The position numbers were made by a program, and so were the translations under genes. From the NCBI GenBank assembly GCA_016709765.1, contig JADJMD010000013.1:1-64000 (forward strand): a DNA stretch of 64,000 nucleotides, in the 5' to 3' direction. This document shows positions 44,629 to 52,963 of this stretch, one piece after another. The stretch is from Ignavibacteriales bacterium. Lineage in GTDB: Bacteria; Bacteroidota; Ignavibacteria; Ignavibacteriales; Ignavibacteriaceae. The notes beneath the pieces were generated by a model. It had not been told where the DNA came from. It worked only from the letters and a program-made list of their open reading frames with translations, and did no database searches. Positions within the stretch are counted from its first letter, which is position 1; the number at the start of each line of letters is the position of its first letter.

Positions 44629-46736
44629 CCTGCTTCCTTTGATTCAAGTATTATAAAATCTAACTCTGATCTTTCCTCATCAACACGGATAAGTTTTACA
44701 GAAATTTTATCCCCTAATCGATATTGTTTTTTCGTACGCTTGCCGACGATTGCGTATTTTTTTTCATCGTGAATGTAATAATCATCATCAAGATCTCTTA
44801 ATCTAACCAAACCTTCTGCAAGAATATCTGTTATTTTAACAAAAATTCCAAAATTTGTTATACCAGAAATTATTGCCGAAAATTCATTCCCCTGATGATT
44901 CTTTAAATACTCGATCTGTTTTTGCTTAACGCTAAATCGTTCCGCTTCAACTGCATTTCTTTCAGTTGCGGATATATTTTCGCAAATTTCTTCCAATTGT
45001 GCAAGTGAATAAATTTCACCATTTTTTAAATTTTTATAATTAAAAAGTAAACGATGAACAATTAAATCACTATATCTTCTAATTGGAGAAGTGAAATGTG
45101 AGTAATACTTAAATCCCAATCCATAATGTCCAATATTATCAGGTGAATAAACTGCTTTAGCCATTGAACGAATTGCCAACTCGTTAATTAAACCCTCTTC
45201 TTCCTTGCCTTTAACCTGGTTAAGAAGATTTTGGAATCCTATAGATTTTGAACTGGCGTTCGGATCAAATGTGTAACCAAGTGTTTTTACAAACCGAGAA
45301 AATTCTACAATTTTTTCTTGATCAGGCAAATCATGAATTCGATAAACAAATGGTTTTACCGCCCCGGATTTTGGAACTGCAATCTGAGTTGCAACCAACT
45401 TGTTTGCAAGTAGCATAAATTCTTCTATTAGCATGTTGCTTTGTTGTAACTTCTTAACTAAAATTGAAACAGGAACTCCATTTTCATCAAGATTAAACTT
45501 TACCTCAGGAGATATAAAATTAAAACTGCCTTCCCGCATTCTTTTTTTTCTGTAAAGCTCTGCAATCTTATTTAATTCCAAGATATCTTCAACGAGATCT
45601 CCTTTTTCGGTATCAATAACTTTTTGAGCTTCTTCATAAGTAAATCTTCTTTTACTGTTTATGATAGTTTTTTCAATCAAGTAGTTGATAATTTTTCCGC
45701 GTGGAGTCATTTCAACAATAACGGAATAAGTAAGTCTGTCTTCAAAAGGAACTAGTGAACAAATTTGGTTTGATAGTTTTTCCGGCAGCATTGGAATTAC
45801 TCTTCCAACAAAGTAAACGCTGTTACCTCTTTCTCGAGCTTCAACATCAAGTGCGGAATCTTTTTTTACATAGTGAGACACATCCGCAATATGAATTCCT
45901 ATGGATAAGTTTCCATTTTCCAATCGTTCCAAAGAAAGTGCATCATCAAAATCCTTTGCGTCTTCTGGATCAATTGTAAAAACATTTTTATTTCTAAAAT
46001 CTATACGATTATTAATTTCTTCTTTTGGAATGGCAGTTGGAATGCTCTCCGCTTCTGCTAAAACAGAATTAGGGAATTTATATTTCAGATCAAACTCACG
46101 CGCTATCGAAATAATATCTGTTTCGTGTGTTCCCGATTTTCCTATTACTTCAACAACTTCACATTCCGGATTGAGCATTGAAGAATCCCAAACTAACTTA
46201 CCTACGACAACTTTATCCCCCGTTTTAGCACCGTTAAGTTTCGCTTCTGTTATGTATATATCCCTGTGAAGTTTTGGATCATCAGGTGAAATAAAAAAGA
46301 ATGATTTGGATTTTTTAATTATTCCAACATATTCTTTACGTTTTCTTTCAACGATATTTACAATTTGCCCTTCAATATTTTTACCTTTTTGTTTGGCAAA
46401 TAATTCTACTTCCACTAAATCACCATCGAAAGCTGTCCCAATATTTCTGGCAGCAATAAAAATATCACCATGTTTTTCATTATTGATATTTACAAATCCA
46501 AAACCATTTCTGTTAATTTCAAGTCTGCCTTTTAACCTGTTTGTTTGCGGTACTTTGTTAAGCTGGTATTTTTTTCCCGTTCTGATCAGAAAGGATTCTG
46601 ATTCAAGTTTATGAAGCGCTGCTTTTAAAGAAGCATATTCGTGATCAGAATTAAATCCAAGTTTAGATGCAACATCTTTGGATTTAAATCCCCTACCCTG
46701 ATTTCTGTTAAAGAAAGCTTTTAATTCTTTTTTCAT
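44625..46736 (-). CDS. rnr: Ribonuclease R
   Basis: 3'-5' exoribonuclease of the RNB family for structured RNA turnover, 703 residues. N-terminal winged-helix RNase R domain (FFNRNQGRGFKSKDVASKLG), cold-shock domains, then the catalytic RNB core with VFTIDPEDAKDFDDALSLE (the metal-binding aspartates), IGIHIADVSHYVKKDSALD, RGNSVYFVGRVIPMLPE and HFTSPIRRYSDLIVHRLL, and a C-terminal S1 domain with FGIFVKI. The basic tail of E. coli RNase R is short here. The start overlaps the tamB stop by one base and the stop overlaps the next gene by four, an unusual place for rnr. Confidence 0.94.
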   Translation of the reverse strand: MKKELKAFFNRNQGRGFKSKDVASKLGFNSDHEYASLKAALHKLESESFLIRTGKKYQLNKVPQTNRLKGRLEINRNGFGFVNINNEKHGDIFIAARNIGTAFDGDLVEVELFAKQKGKNIEGQIVNIVERKRKEYVGIIKKSKSFFFISPDDPKLHRDIYITEAKLNGAKTGDKVVVGKLVWDSSMLNPECEVVEVIGKSGTHETDIISIAREFDLKYKFPNSVLAEAESIPTAIPKEEINNRIDFRNKNVFTIDPEDAKDFDDALSLERLENGNLSIGIHIADVSHYVKKDSALDVEARERGNSVYFVGRVIPMLPEKLSNQICSLVPFEDRLTYSVIVEMTPRGKIINYLIEKTIINSKRRFTYEEAQKVIDTEKGDLVEDILELNKIAELYRKKRMREGSFNFISPEVKFNLDENGVPVSILVKKLQQSNMLIEEFMLLANKLVATQIAVPKSGAVKPFVYRIHDLPDQEKIVEFSRFVKTLGYTFDPNASSKSIGFQNLLNQVKGKEEEGLINELAIRSMAKAVYSPDNIGHYGLGFKYYSHFTSPIRRYSDLIVHRLLFNYKNLKNGEIYSLAQLEEICENISATERNAVEAERFSVKQKQIEYLKNHQGNEFSAIISGITNFGIFVKITDILAEGLVRLRDLDDDYYIHDEKKYAIVGKRTKKQYRLGDKISVKLIRVDEERSELDFIILESKEAG

Positions 46737-49700
46737 TAAAACTCAAAATTATATTTAAAACCACCTTCAAAGAAAAGTGGATTGTTAATTGATGATGTCT
46801 GATTTTCAGACTCTTTTCTTTCCAATCGTAATTGTAATCTCTCTGTAATTGGATATTCCATTCTAACATTTGCACGACTTAAATCCTGTAACACTTCAGT
46901 TGAGCCACCAATTTGATATTTAATCTTCCAAACTTTACCAAGTAAGCTAAACTTTGTATCAGTTGCAGTTTGCCTTAATTGAAAACCTGTTACATAATTA
47001 TCAAAATATTGATTTAACACTTCTCCAATCAATGAACCAGCAAGTGAAGTAGTAGTTGAAGCAACTAAGTTCTTATCATTTTGATTATTATCATCATCAG
47101 GAAACTTACCAATAATTAGGAAATACATTGCATCTGTAGCATTTTTTGTTGGATCTTTTTTATCATCTTCAATTGCCTGTCGCCCCATATAAACACCAAT
47201 ATTATCTTCATCCTTAATAAAGTTCTGATCAAGTTCACTTAATGGTCCCTTTAACTTTATCTTAACAGCTACTTCCTGCTCGGTAGTTCCATTACTAGAA
47301 TTTGGCGGGATGTAATAATCATTGTAAGTGGATGTAATATCAATAATTGGATTTGTAATTTTATCAAACTTTACATTTCCTTTTGCTGAAAAGGATTTTA
47401 TAAAACTTAAACTCGAACCTTCAAGCAGTTCAAGTTCGCCACCAGATTTAGTTTTGCCATTCAACGATTCAAGGAAAAAATCACCGTCTAAAATAGCTAA
47501 TAAATTTTGATCAAGTTCTTTGGAAAGAACAACAACAACTTCGGCTTCTGTTTTAAGTTTTATATCAAGTGTGTAATCAAAACGATAACCATTAACATCA
47601 ATATTCAGAATTGAATCATTTTTATTCGTTATTTCAATCAAACTATCTAATTCAAGGATAAGATTATCTATACCTTTTGTGTGATTGGTATATTTATAAA
47701 TAAACCCGGAGTTACTTGAATACGCTGATTTACTAAGCGGAACTATAATATCAGCTACTGTTACATCTATCGGAAGATTAACATATGAAATACCTTTTTT
47801 TGCTGAATAGATTATGTCGCCCCTACTTTGCAGTGCAAGATCACCATATACAAGTGGACTTGATGATTTAGATATTTTATCAAGTACCTTTAAATCTCCA
47901 TTTACCTTAATAAATGTCGAATCCAATTTAAATTCATTTAGTTTTACAAATCCATCACCTTTTAAAGTACCACCTTGTTTTGTTCCAAATACGTTTTGCA
48001 ATGTTATGCTTTCGATGGTAATGTCGTCATCATCAATCCAAACCTTGGTATTAAAATCATAATCAAGATTATTATTAGTTACTTTAAATTTTGCATCGTT
48101 AATACTAAAGTATCCAATTGCTATAGGCTTAGAAACTGTGCCGGATATATAAATATCAGTTTCAAGTTTTCCTTTTTGAAACTGGACATAAGGGATAATG
48201 TTTTTAAGAGAACTTAAATCAAATTCATCTGATTGGATTGTTAAATCAATTGACTTTTGAGAATTAGAGATTGAATCCTTAGTTGAAGTTAACATTAAAG
48301 GGAAATACCCTGAAATCAACATAGCGGGTGTATCATTATTCTCGGTGGAATCAAGAAATCTTACATCTGCATTTAATTTATTATCTGAATAATCAAAAAC
48401 AGAGAGCAATGAACCAAAATTACTTTCACCATATTTAATTTTATTAACAGATGTTGTAATTAAAAATTTTGGATCGCTAAAATTTCCGGTTACTAAACCT
48501 TTAAGATTTATATCCGCATCAATTTTTTTCTGCCCAAAGTTTCCCAAAATACCTGTTGTCAGCATTTCCCCTTTAAGTGAATCAAGACTAACATTAATGG
48601 TATCTTCACCAGTTGGTCCAAATGTACCTCCTACATTTAACGTCCCATTAGCAACGTCTAAAATAAAATCTTTAAAATCTAGTGTTTCATTGGAGTATGC
48701 TAGAGCAAGATTGTGCTTATTATGGACGTTAAACTGATTATAGTTAAAATTAAAATTTGTTATATTTAACTGAAGTTCTGCATCATTAAAAATTGCATTT
48801 GCATTAATTTTTGTTGTAATGTTATTCTCATATTTTGCAGATGCTGATAAATCAATTTGATTATTTGACAGAGTTAGTTTTGAGTTAACATTATAAATAT
48901 TTGCACTTGCATACATTCTATCAGAGGTAAACTCAATTTCAGCATCTAAATTTCCCGAATATCCAGTAATGAGATGATTAGAAAGTTTACAATTAAGCTT
49001 TGAGTTTATAAGAAAATAAAGAGCTTCATCATTCCAATATTTTAGATAATCAAAATCAGAAATAAGTGAAATAGATAAAGAATCATTTGAGGACTTCATA
49101 AATCCATTCATCTGTCCATCAAGCTCTAGTTGATCTTTTCCCAAAGTTAGATTCATGGATTCCTTAAAGTCTAAAAGATAATCTAAATCAAAATCATTTA
49201 TAGAGGTTTGATTTTCTGACAACAATGTATACGAATCAGAATTGAATAAGGAATCTTTTTTAAAGATTGGATTAAACTTTTCATCAATGGCACTACTTAT
49301 TATTTCTGCTTCACGAGAAATCACATCACCCAAAGAAGTTATTAAGAAATTACCGCTAATTGTAAAATCTGCAATATCAGAAATAACATTAATTATTTTT
49401 TTGCCATTATCATTTCTTCTCAAATCCATAATTAATCTTGTACTGTCAATATCAAAATCTAAAAATCTGGATTTTTTAATATCGGTTACAAGAAATAAAT
49501 CCATACTATCGGGATTAAATCCCTGCCCACTCGCTTCAAGTGATAAATTTAGTTCTGAATCAAGTGATTCGTTATTGAGAAGTTTTGATAAATTTATTCC
49601 ATTCAGTTTACCTTTAATATCGTATGTGGGATCATTTGGATTATTAAAATCCAAATTTGCCAGCAACTTTACGGAAGATGAATCTGATGATAAGGATAAA

Positions 49701-51223
49701 GTTGTAGTGATCAATCCGTCTTCCGCACTTGAAGTAATATTTAAATTATTAAAATATTTTTCTCCGAACCTGGATGACACTGCGTTCATAGATAGATCTA
49801 ATTTTATTTTTTGCGGATCAAATCCAACACCGCTGATTTTAATCTCAGAATTCATATCCGTTGAAATGGATAGGAAAGGACCAATATCAAGATTTTTTGT
49901 AATCAGAATTGCATCATATTTCATTGCTGAAGAACGTAAATCAATATCAGCATTCCCATTTAAATTTCCTTTATCGGTTCTAATTGCAAAAGTAGTTTTA
50001 AATTCTAAAGGTCCACCGTAATAATTCAAAGTATCAATTCTAAATACACCGAATTCCATGTACTCAGGTAAATCTAAATCCTTTAAAAATTTATTAGGAT
50101 CAGATGGATCTATGTAGGAATCGGTCACTCTTACATCAAAAATCATCTTATCTGCATCCAGTAAATTTTTAAGAACACCTTTTGCTTTAAGAGATGTGTT
50201 ATTATAATTAATTTTAAACTTCTTAAGTGATAACTCGTTAAATGTTCCAGAACCTTCCAGGTCAGTAGAGATTATTCCCGCAAACATTTTCATTACCGGA
50301 ACATAAGTTGTAACGTCATCAACATTCAATTTTGTAGATAATAAACTCAACCGAACCGGTGCTGCTGCAAGTTCTTCCATAGAAAAATCTGTTAGGAAAT
50401 CTACACCTAAAATTGCGGCACTAAGTTCTATATCAGAATCATTCGTGATTAAATGAAGTTTGTTGATCCCAGCTAATTCGGGACTAAGCAGAATACTGCC
50501 GCTTAAATGCTGCAGTTGAAAAAAATTAAAGTTTGGGTTAAATGAAACGTCACTAATTGTAAGCCTGTATGCGTATTTATTAAGATCAGCAAATGCATTA
50601 AATGAAACATTTAAGTTCTTGATTCGCAGATCGTCCAAATTCATGCTTTGATAATTTTCATTACTTCCAACTTTATCATATCTCTGCATTGAAAAATCAA
50701 CATTGGTTAATCCAAAATCAGCAACCTCAATGGTAAAAGGGAATTCAGAAGAACTTGTGTCTTCGGGTTCAGTTGATGCAGGGAATATTTTAAGAAGATT
50801 TAATTCTCCATCATTTTCTTCAACAAGATGAATCTTCGCATCTTTTAATTCAAATTTTCTTACATAAATATTTTTAAAAAGTATTTTTAACGGACTTGTT
50901 CTTAATTCAATATTTCCGGCTGAAATAACAGTATCATTTTGTAAAGAAGTTAGACTAACATTTTTAATAAGTAGTGAAGTAAAAATTGTTCCGTCAATCT
51001 CTCCTATAGATAGTTTTCCTTGTATTTCACTATTTACAGTTTCAACAATTGTATCACGCAGCCAATCTTTAAAAATAGAAGTTTGAGATACTCCAAAGAA
51101 AACCAGGAACAGCATAAAGATGCCGACAAAAGTGTAAACAAAAATATTTACACCGTAGCGTAAAGCTTTTCTGCCTTTGCCAATAATCTTCTTGGTCTCT
51201 GTCTGTATCTTTTTCTCGTCCAC
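46736..51223 (-). CDS. tamB: Translocation and assembly module protein TamB (DUF490)
   Basis: Inner-membrane-anchored AsmA/TamB-like protein spanning the periplasm, 1495 residues. A GTG start shares its first G with the rfaE2 stop. An N-terminal transmembrane helix (NIFVYTFVGIFMLFLVFFG) precedes TSIFKDWLRDTIVETVNSEI, the family's start, and GTIFTSLLIKNVSL. A long stretch of repeating amphipathic beta segments follows (bridge-like lipid channel), and the C-terminal DUF490 region ends with RMEYPITERLQLRLERKES and a last strand with GGFKYNFEF. In proteobacteria TamB works with TamA in the outer membrane; here the nearest Omp85-type candidate is the protease-propeller-barrel protein two genes downstream. 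No frameshift seen. Confidence 0.9.
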   Translation of the reverse strand: MDEKKIQTETKKIIGKGRKALRYGVNIFVYTFVGIFMLFLVFFGVSQTSIFKDWLRDTIVETVNSEIQGKLSIGEIDGTIFTSLLIKNVSLTSLQNDTVISAGNIELRTSPLKILFKNIYVRKFELKDAKIHLVEENDGELNLLKIFPASTEPEDTSSSEFPFTIEVADFGLTNVDFSMQRYDKVGSNENYQSMNLDDLRIKNLNVSFNAFADLNKYAYRLTISDVSFNPNFNFFQLQHLSGSILLSPELAGINKLHLITNDSDIELSAAILGVDFLTDFSMEELAAAPVRLSLLSTKLNVDDVTTYVPVMKMFAGIISTDLEGSGTFNELSLKKFKINYNNTSLKAKGVLKNLLDADKMIFDVRVTDSYIDPSDPNKFLKDLDLPEYMEFGVFRIDTLNYYGGPLEFKTTFAIRTDKGNLNGNADIDLRSSAMKYDAILITKNLDIGPFLSISTDMNSEIKISGVGFDPQKIKLDLSMNAVSSRFGEKYFNNLNITSSAEDGLITTTLSLSSDSSSVKLLANLDFNNPNDPTYDIKGKLNGINLSKLLNNESLDSELNLSLEASGQGFNPDSMDLFLVTDIKKSRFLDFDIDSTRLIMDLRRNDNGKKIINVISDIADFTISGNFLITSLGDVISREAEIISSAIDEKFNPIFKKDSLFNSDSYTLLSENQTSINDFDLDYLLDFKESMNLTLGKDQLELDGQMNGFMKSSNDSLSISLISDFDYLKYWNDEALYFLINSKLNCKLSNHLITGYSGNLDAEIEFTSDRMYASANIYNVNSKLTLSNNQIDLSASAKYENNITTKINANAIFNDAELQLNITNFNFNYNQFNVHNKHNLALAYSNETLDFKDFILDVANGTLNVGGTFGPTGEDTINVSLDSLKGEMLTTGILGNFGQKKIDADINLKGLVTGNFSDPKFLITTSVNKIKYGESNFGSLLSVFDYSDNKLNADVRFLDSTENNDTPAMLISGYFPLMLTSTKDSISNSQKSIDLTIQSDEFDLSSLKNIIPYVQFQKGKLETDIYISGTVSKPIAIGYFSINDAKFKVTNNNLDYDFNTKVWIDDDDITIESITLQNVFGTKQGGTLKGDGFVKLNEFKLDSTFIKVNGDLKVLDKISKSSSPLVYGDLALQSRGDIIYSAKKGISYVNLPIDVTVADIIVPLSKSAYSSNSGFIYKYTNHTKGIDNLILELDSLIEITNKNDSILNIDVNGYRFDYTLDIKLKTEAEVVVVLSKELDQNLLAILDGDFFLESLNGKTKSGGELELLEGSSLSFIKSFSAKGNVKFDKITNPIIDITSTYNDYYIPPNSSNGTTEQEVAVKIKLKGPLSELDQNFIKDEDNIGVYMGRQAIEDDKKDPTKNATDAMYFLIIGKFPDDDNNQNDKNLVASTTTSLAGSLIGEVLNQYFDNYVTGFQLRQTATDTKFSLLGKVWKIKYQIGGSTEVLQDLSRANVRMEYPITERLQLRLERKESENQTSSINNPLFFEGGFKYNFEF

Positions 51224-51702
51224 TAATCTTTATATAGTTCTTTAATAATTTTTATGATGTTTGAAGTTGATTGGTCATTTACAAATTTTATTGTTTTGAC
51301 CTCACCACCGTTAGCTTCAACAATTTCTCTTCCTACAATTTTATCAATCGCCCAATCAGCGCCTTTAACCAGAACATCGGGAATCAATTCACTAATAATT
51401 TCTGCAGGAGTATCTTCCTCAAAAAAAGTTACATAATCAACAGGCTTTAAATTGGATACAATAAATGCTCGTTCGTCCTGCTTTAATATTGGCCGTTTAT
51501 CACCTTTTATATTTCTAATTGATGAATCAGAATTTAAAGCTAGGATTAAAACATCGCCCATCTCTTTTGCTTTAACAAGATAATCAACATGACCAGAATG
51601 AATTAGATCAAAACAGCCATTAGTAAACACAACTTTTTTATTTTGCTGTTTTAGCTGCTCTCTAATTATTTTTATCTCTGTTCGAGATTTTATGTTACTC
51701 AT
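51223..51702 (-). CDS. rfaE2: D-glycero-beta-D-manno-heptose 1-phosphate adenylyltransferase
   Basis: Activates heptose 1-phosphate with ATP to ADP-heptose for the LPS core. 159 residues of the nucleotidyltransferase family: VVFTNGCFDLIHSGHVDYL contains the HxGH motif, and VSNLKPVDYVTFFEEDTP and DVLVKGADW are typical. It is a separate gene rather than the C-terminal domain of HldE. Start overlaps the kinase stop by 4 bases (ATGA) and its stop TAG shares a base with the tamB GTG. Confidence 0.94.
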   Translation of the reverse strand: MSNIKSRTEIKIIREQLKQQNKKVVFTNGCFDLIHSGHVDYLVKAKEMGDVLILALNSDSSIRNIKGDKRPILKQDERAFIVSNLKPVDYVTFFEEDTPAEIISELIPDVLVKGADWAIDKIVGREIVEANGGEVKTIKFVNDQSTSNIIKIIKELYKD

Positions 51703-52694
51703 TTATTTTCTCGCGCAACAGTATCAAAAAGTTTATCAAGTTCAATCGGAATAATTCCAACTTCCTCACACACAATTCCGCCTGCATAGTTTGCAAGATA
51801 AGATGCTTCATAAATATTAGCGCCTGCAGCAAGCGCAATAGTTAAGGTTGAAATAACAGTATCGCCAGCGCCGGAAACATCAGCAACCTTTCTTGCTTTA
51901 GTTGGCATACGTTTTTCTGGTTTCCCTTTTTTAAAAACTGCAATACCATCTTCGCCTAGAGTTAGTAAAACATTTTTGGAATTAAGTTTTTTTAGCAATG
52001 TGTTACCCGCAAAAGAAATATCAGCATCAGTTTTGATTTTCATTCCAAGTATATCTTCAGCTTCTTTTCTATTAGGTTTGAAAACGGTAACATTTTTATA
52101 TTCATAAAAGTTGTTGAACTTAGGATCTACAGTAACAAGTTTTTTATTCTTATTAGCTAATTCAATTAATTGGGCAATAAGTGAAGAAGATAAAACTCCT
52201 TTATTGTAATCCTGAAGTATAATTCCATCTAATTTTTTAATTATACTTTTTACATAATCAAAAATTTTATTCTGAATATCTTTTGCTATCGTTTCTTTAC
52301 TCTCTTTATCAATTCTAACAATGTGCTGACTATCTGCAATTACACGTGTTTTTGCAGTAGTTGGTCGTGATTCATCAACTATAAGTCCGTGATGAGAAAT
52401 TTTTTGTTCAGATAAAAGAGAATTAAAAATGGTTCCATGATTATCGTAACCGATTACTCCAATTGGTTCAGCAATTCCATTTAATGCAGAAATATTTAAC
52501 GCAACATTTGCAGCTCCGCCAAAACGGTAAAATTCATTTTCCACTTCCAGTACAGGAACCGGGGCTTCTGGAGAAATTCTTTTAACATCACCCCAGAAAT
52601 AAATATCAAGCATCATATCGCCAATTACAGCAATACGTTTTTGTTTAAAATTCTTTTTTAACTGAAGTAATCTTTTTTCAGAGATTTTAATCAT
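51699..52694 (-). CDS. rfaE1: D-glycero-beta-D-manno-heptose-7-phosphate kinase
   Basis: PfkB-family sugar kinase phosphorylating heptose 7-phosphate at C1, 331 residues. KRIAVIGDMMLDIYFWGDVKR gives the N-terminal substrate loop, RFGGAANVALNISAL the glycine-rich sugar-binding segment, and DVSGAGDTVISTLTIALAAG carries the catalytic aspartate. GTVFN-like and PKFNNFYEYK parts are typical. First gene of an operon followed by rfaE2, tamB, rnr and the barrel protein. The upstream region holds the G21 tract and a palindromic element. Confidence 0.94.
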   Translation of the reverse strand: MIKISEKRLLQLKKNFKQKRIAVIGDMMLDIYFWGDVKRISPEAPVPVLEVENEFYRFGGAANVALNISALNGIAEPIGVIGYDNHGTIFNSLLSEQKISHHGLIVDESRPTTAKTRVIADSQHIVRIDKESKETIAKDIQNKIFDYVKSIIKKLDGIILQDYNKGVLSSSLIAQLIELANKNKKLVTVDPKFNNFYEYKNVTVFKPNRKEAEDILGMKIKTDADISFAGNTLLKKLNSKNVLLTLGEDGIAVFKKGKPEKRMPTKARKVADVSGAGDTVISTLTIALAAGANIYEASYLANYAGGIVCEEVGIIPIELDKLFDTVARENK

Positions 52695-52834
52695 TGATAA
52701 GCCAGATTAGTTAATAAATTTGTCTGAAAAATAACTATAAAAAATGTGGGTAAAAAGTGGCGAAAACACAGGATGAATATGGATAAAGGCAGAGGTAAAA
52801 CGGCTGTTTCAAAAGTCCTAAACACAAAATTGTC

Positions 52835-52854
52835 ATTCCCAAATAAGTGGGAAT
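52835..52854. repeat. Palindromic element ATTCCCA / TGGGAAT
   Basis: Seven-base perfect arms ATTCCCA and TGGGAAT with a 6-base loop, inside the context TTGTCATTCCC-(N)-GGGAATCTATTTTG. This resembles the widespread dispersed GTCATTCCC...GGGAATC repeats of other genomes; only one copy is in the window. Confidence 0.4.
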
Positions 52855-52893
52855 CTATTTTGTTACTAATGTTTTGGTTTTTTGTTTGCGCCC

Positions 52894-52914
52894 GGGGGGG
52901 GGGGGGGGGGGGGG
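52894..52914 (+). repeat. G homopolymer, 21 bases
   Basis: An uninterrupted run of 21 G (21 C on the minus strand) preceded by CCC, about 200 bases upstream of the heptose-kinase start and 50 after the T9SS gene stop. Either a phase-variable simple repeat or a read/assembly artefact. Confidence 0.9.
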
Positions 52915-52963
52915 AGAGGCTAAAATTGTTACTTAAGAAAAAGTTAATTTAATGTCATCATAA

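Larger units (their letters stand above)
52695..52963. other. Intergenic region with G21 tract, upstream of the heptose operon
   Basis: 269 bases between the T9SS protein stop and the heptose-kinase start, both minus strand. It carries a 21-base G run (52894-52914), a palindromic element (52835-52854) and mostly AT-rich sequence. A 68-codon open frame through the G run looks spurious. The promoter of the heptose operon should lie here. Confidence 0.6.

Noticed and set aside
49242..50021. A 259-codon open frame antisense to tamB
   Set aside because: Long antisense frames are common in AT-rich coding DNA; its composition is a mirror of tamB, which has a full-length, family-typical frame.
52746..52952. 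A 68-codon + strand open frame across the G tract
   Set aside because: It contains a run of glycines from the G homopolymer, lacks a recognisable domain and lies in the control region of the heptose operon.
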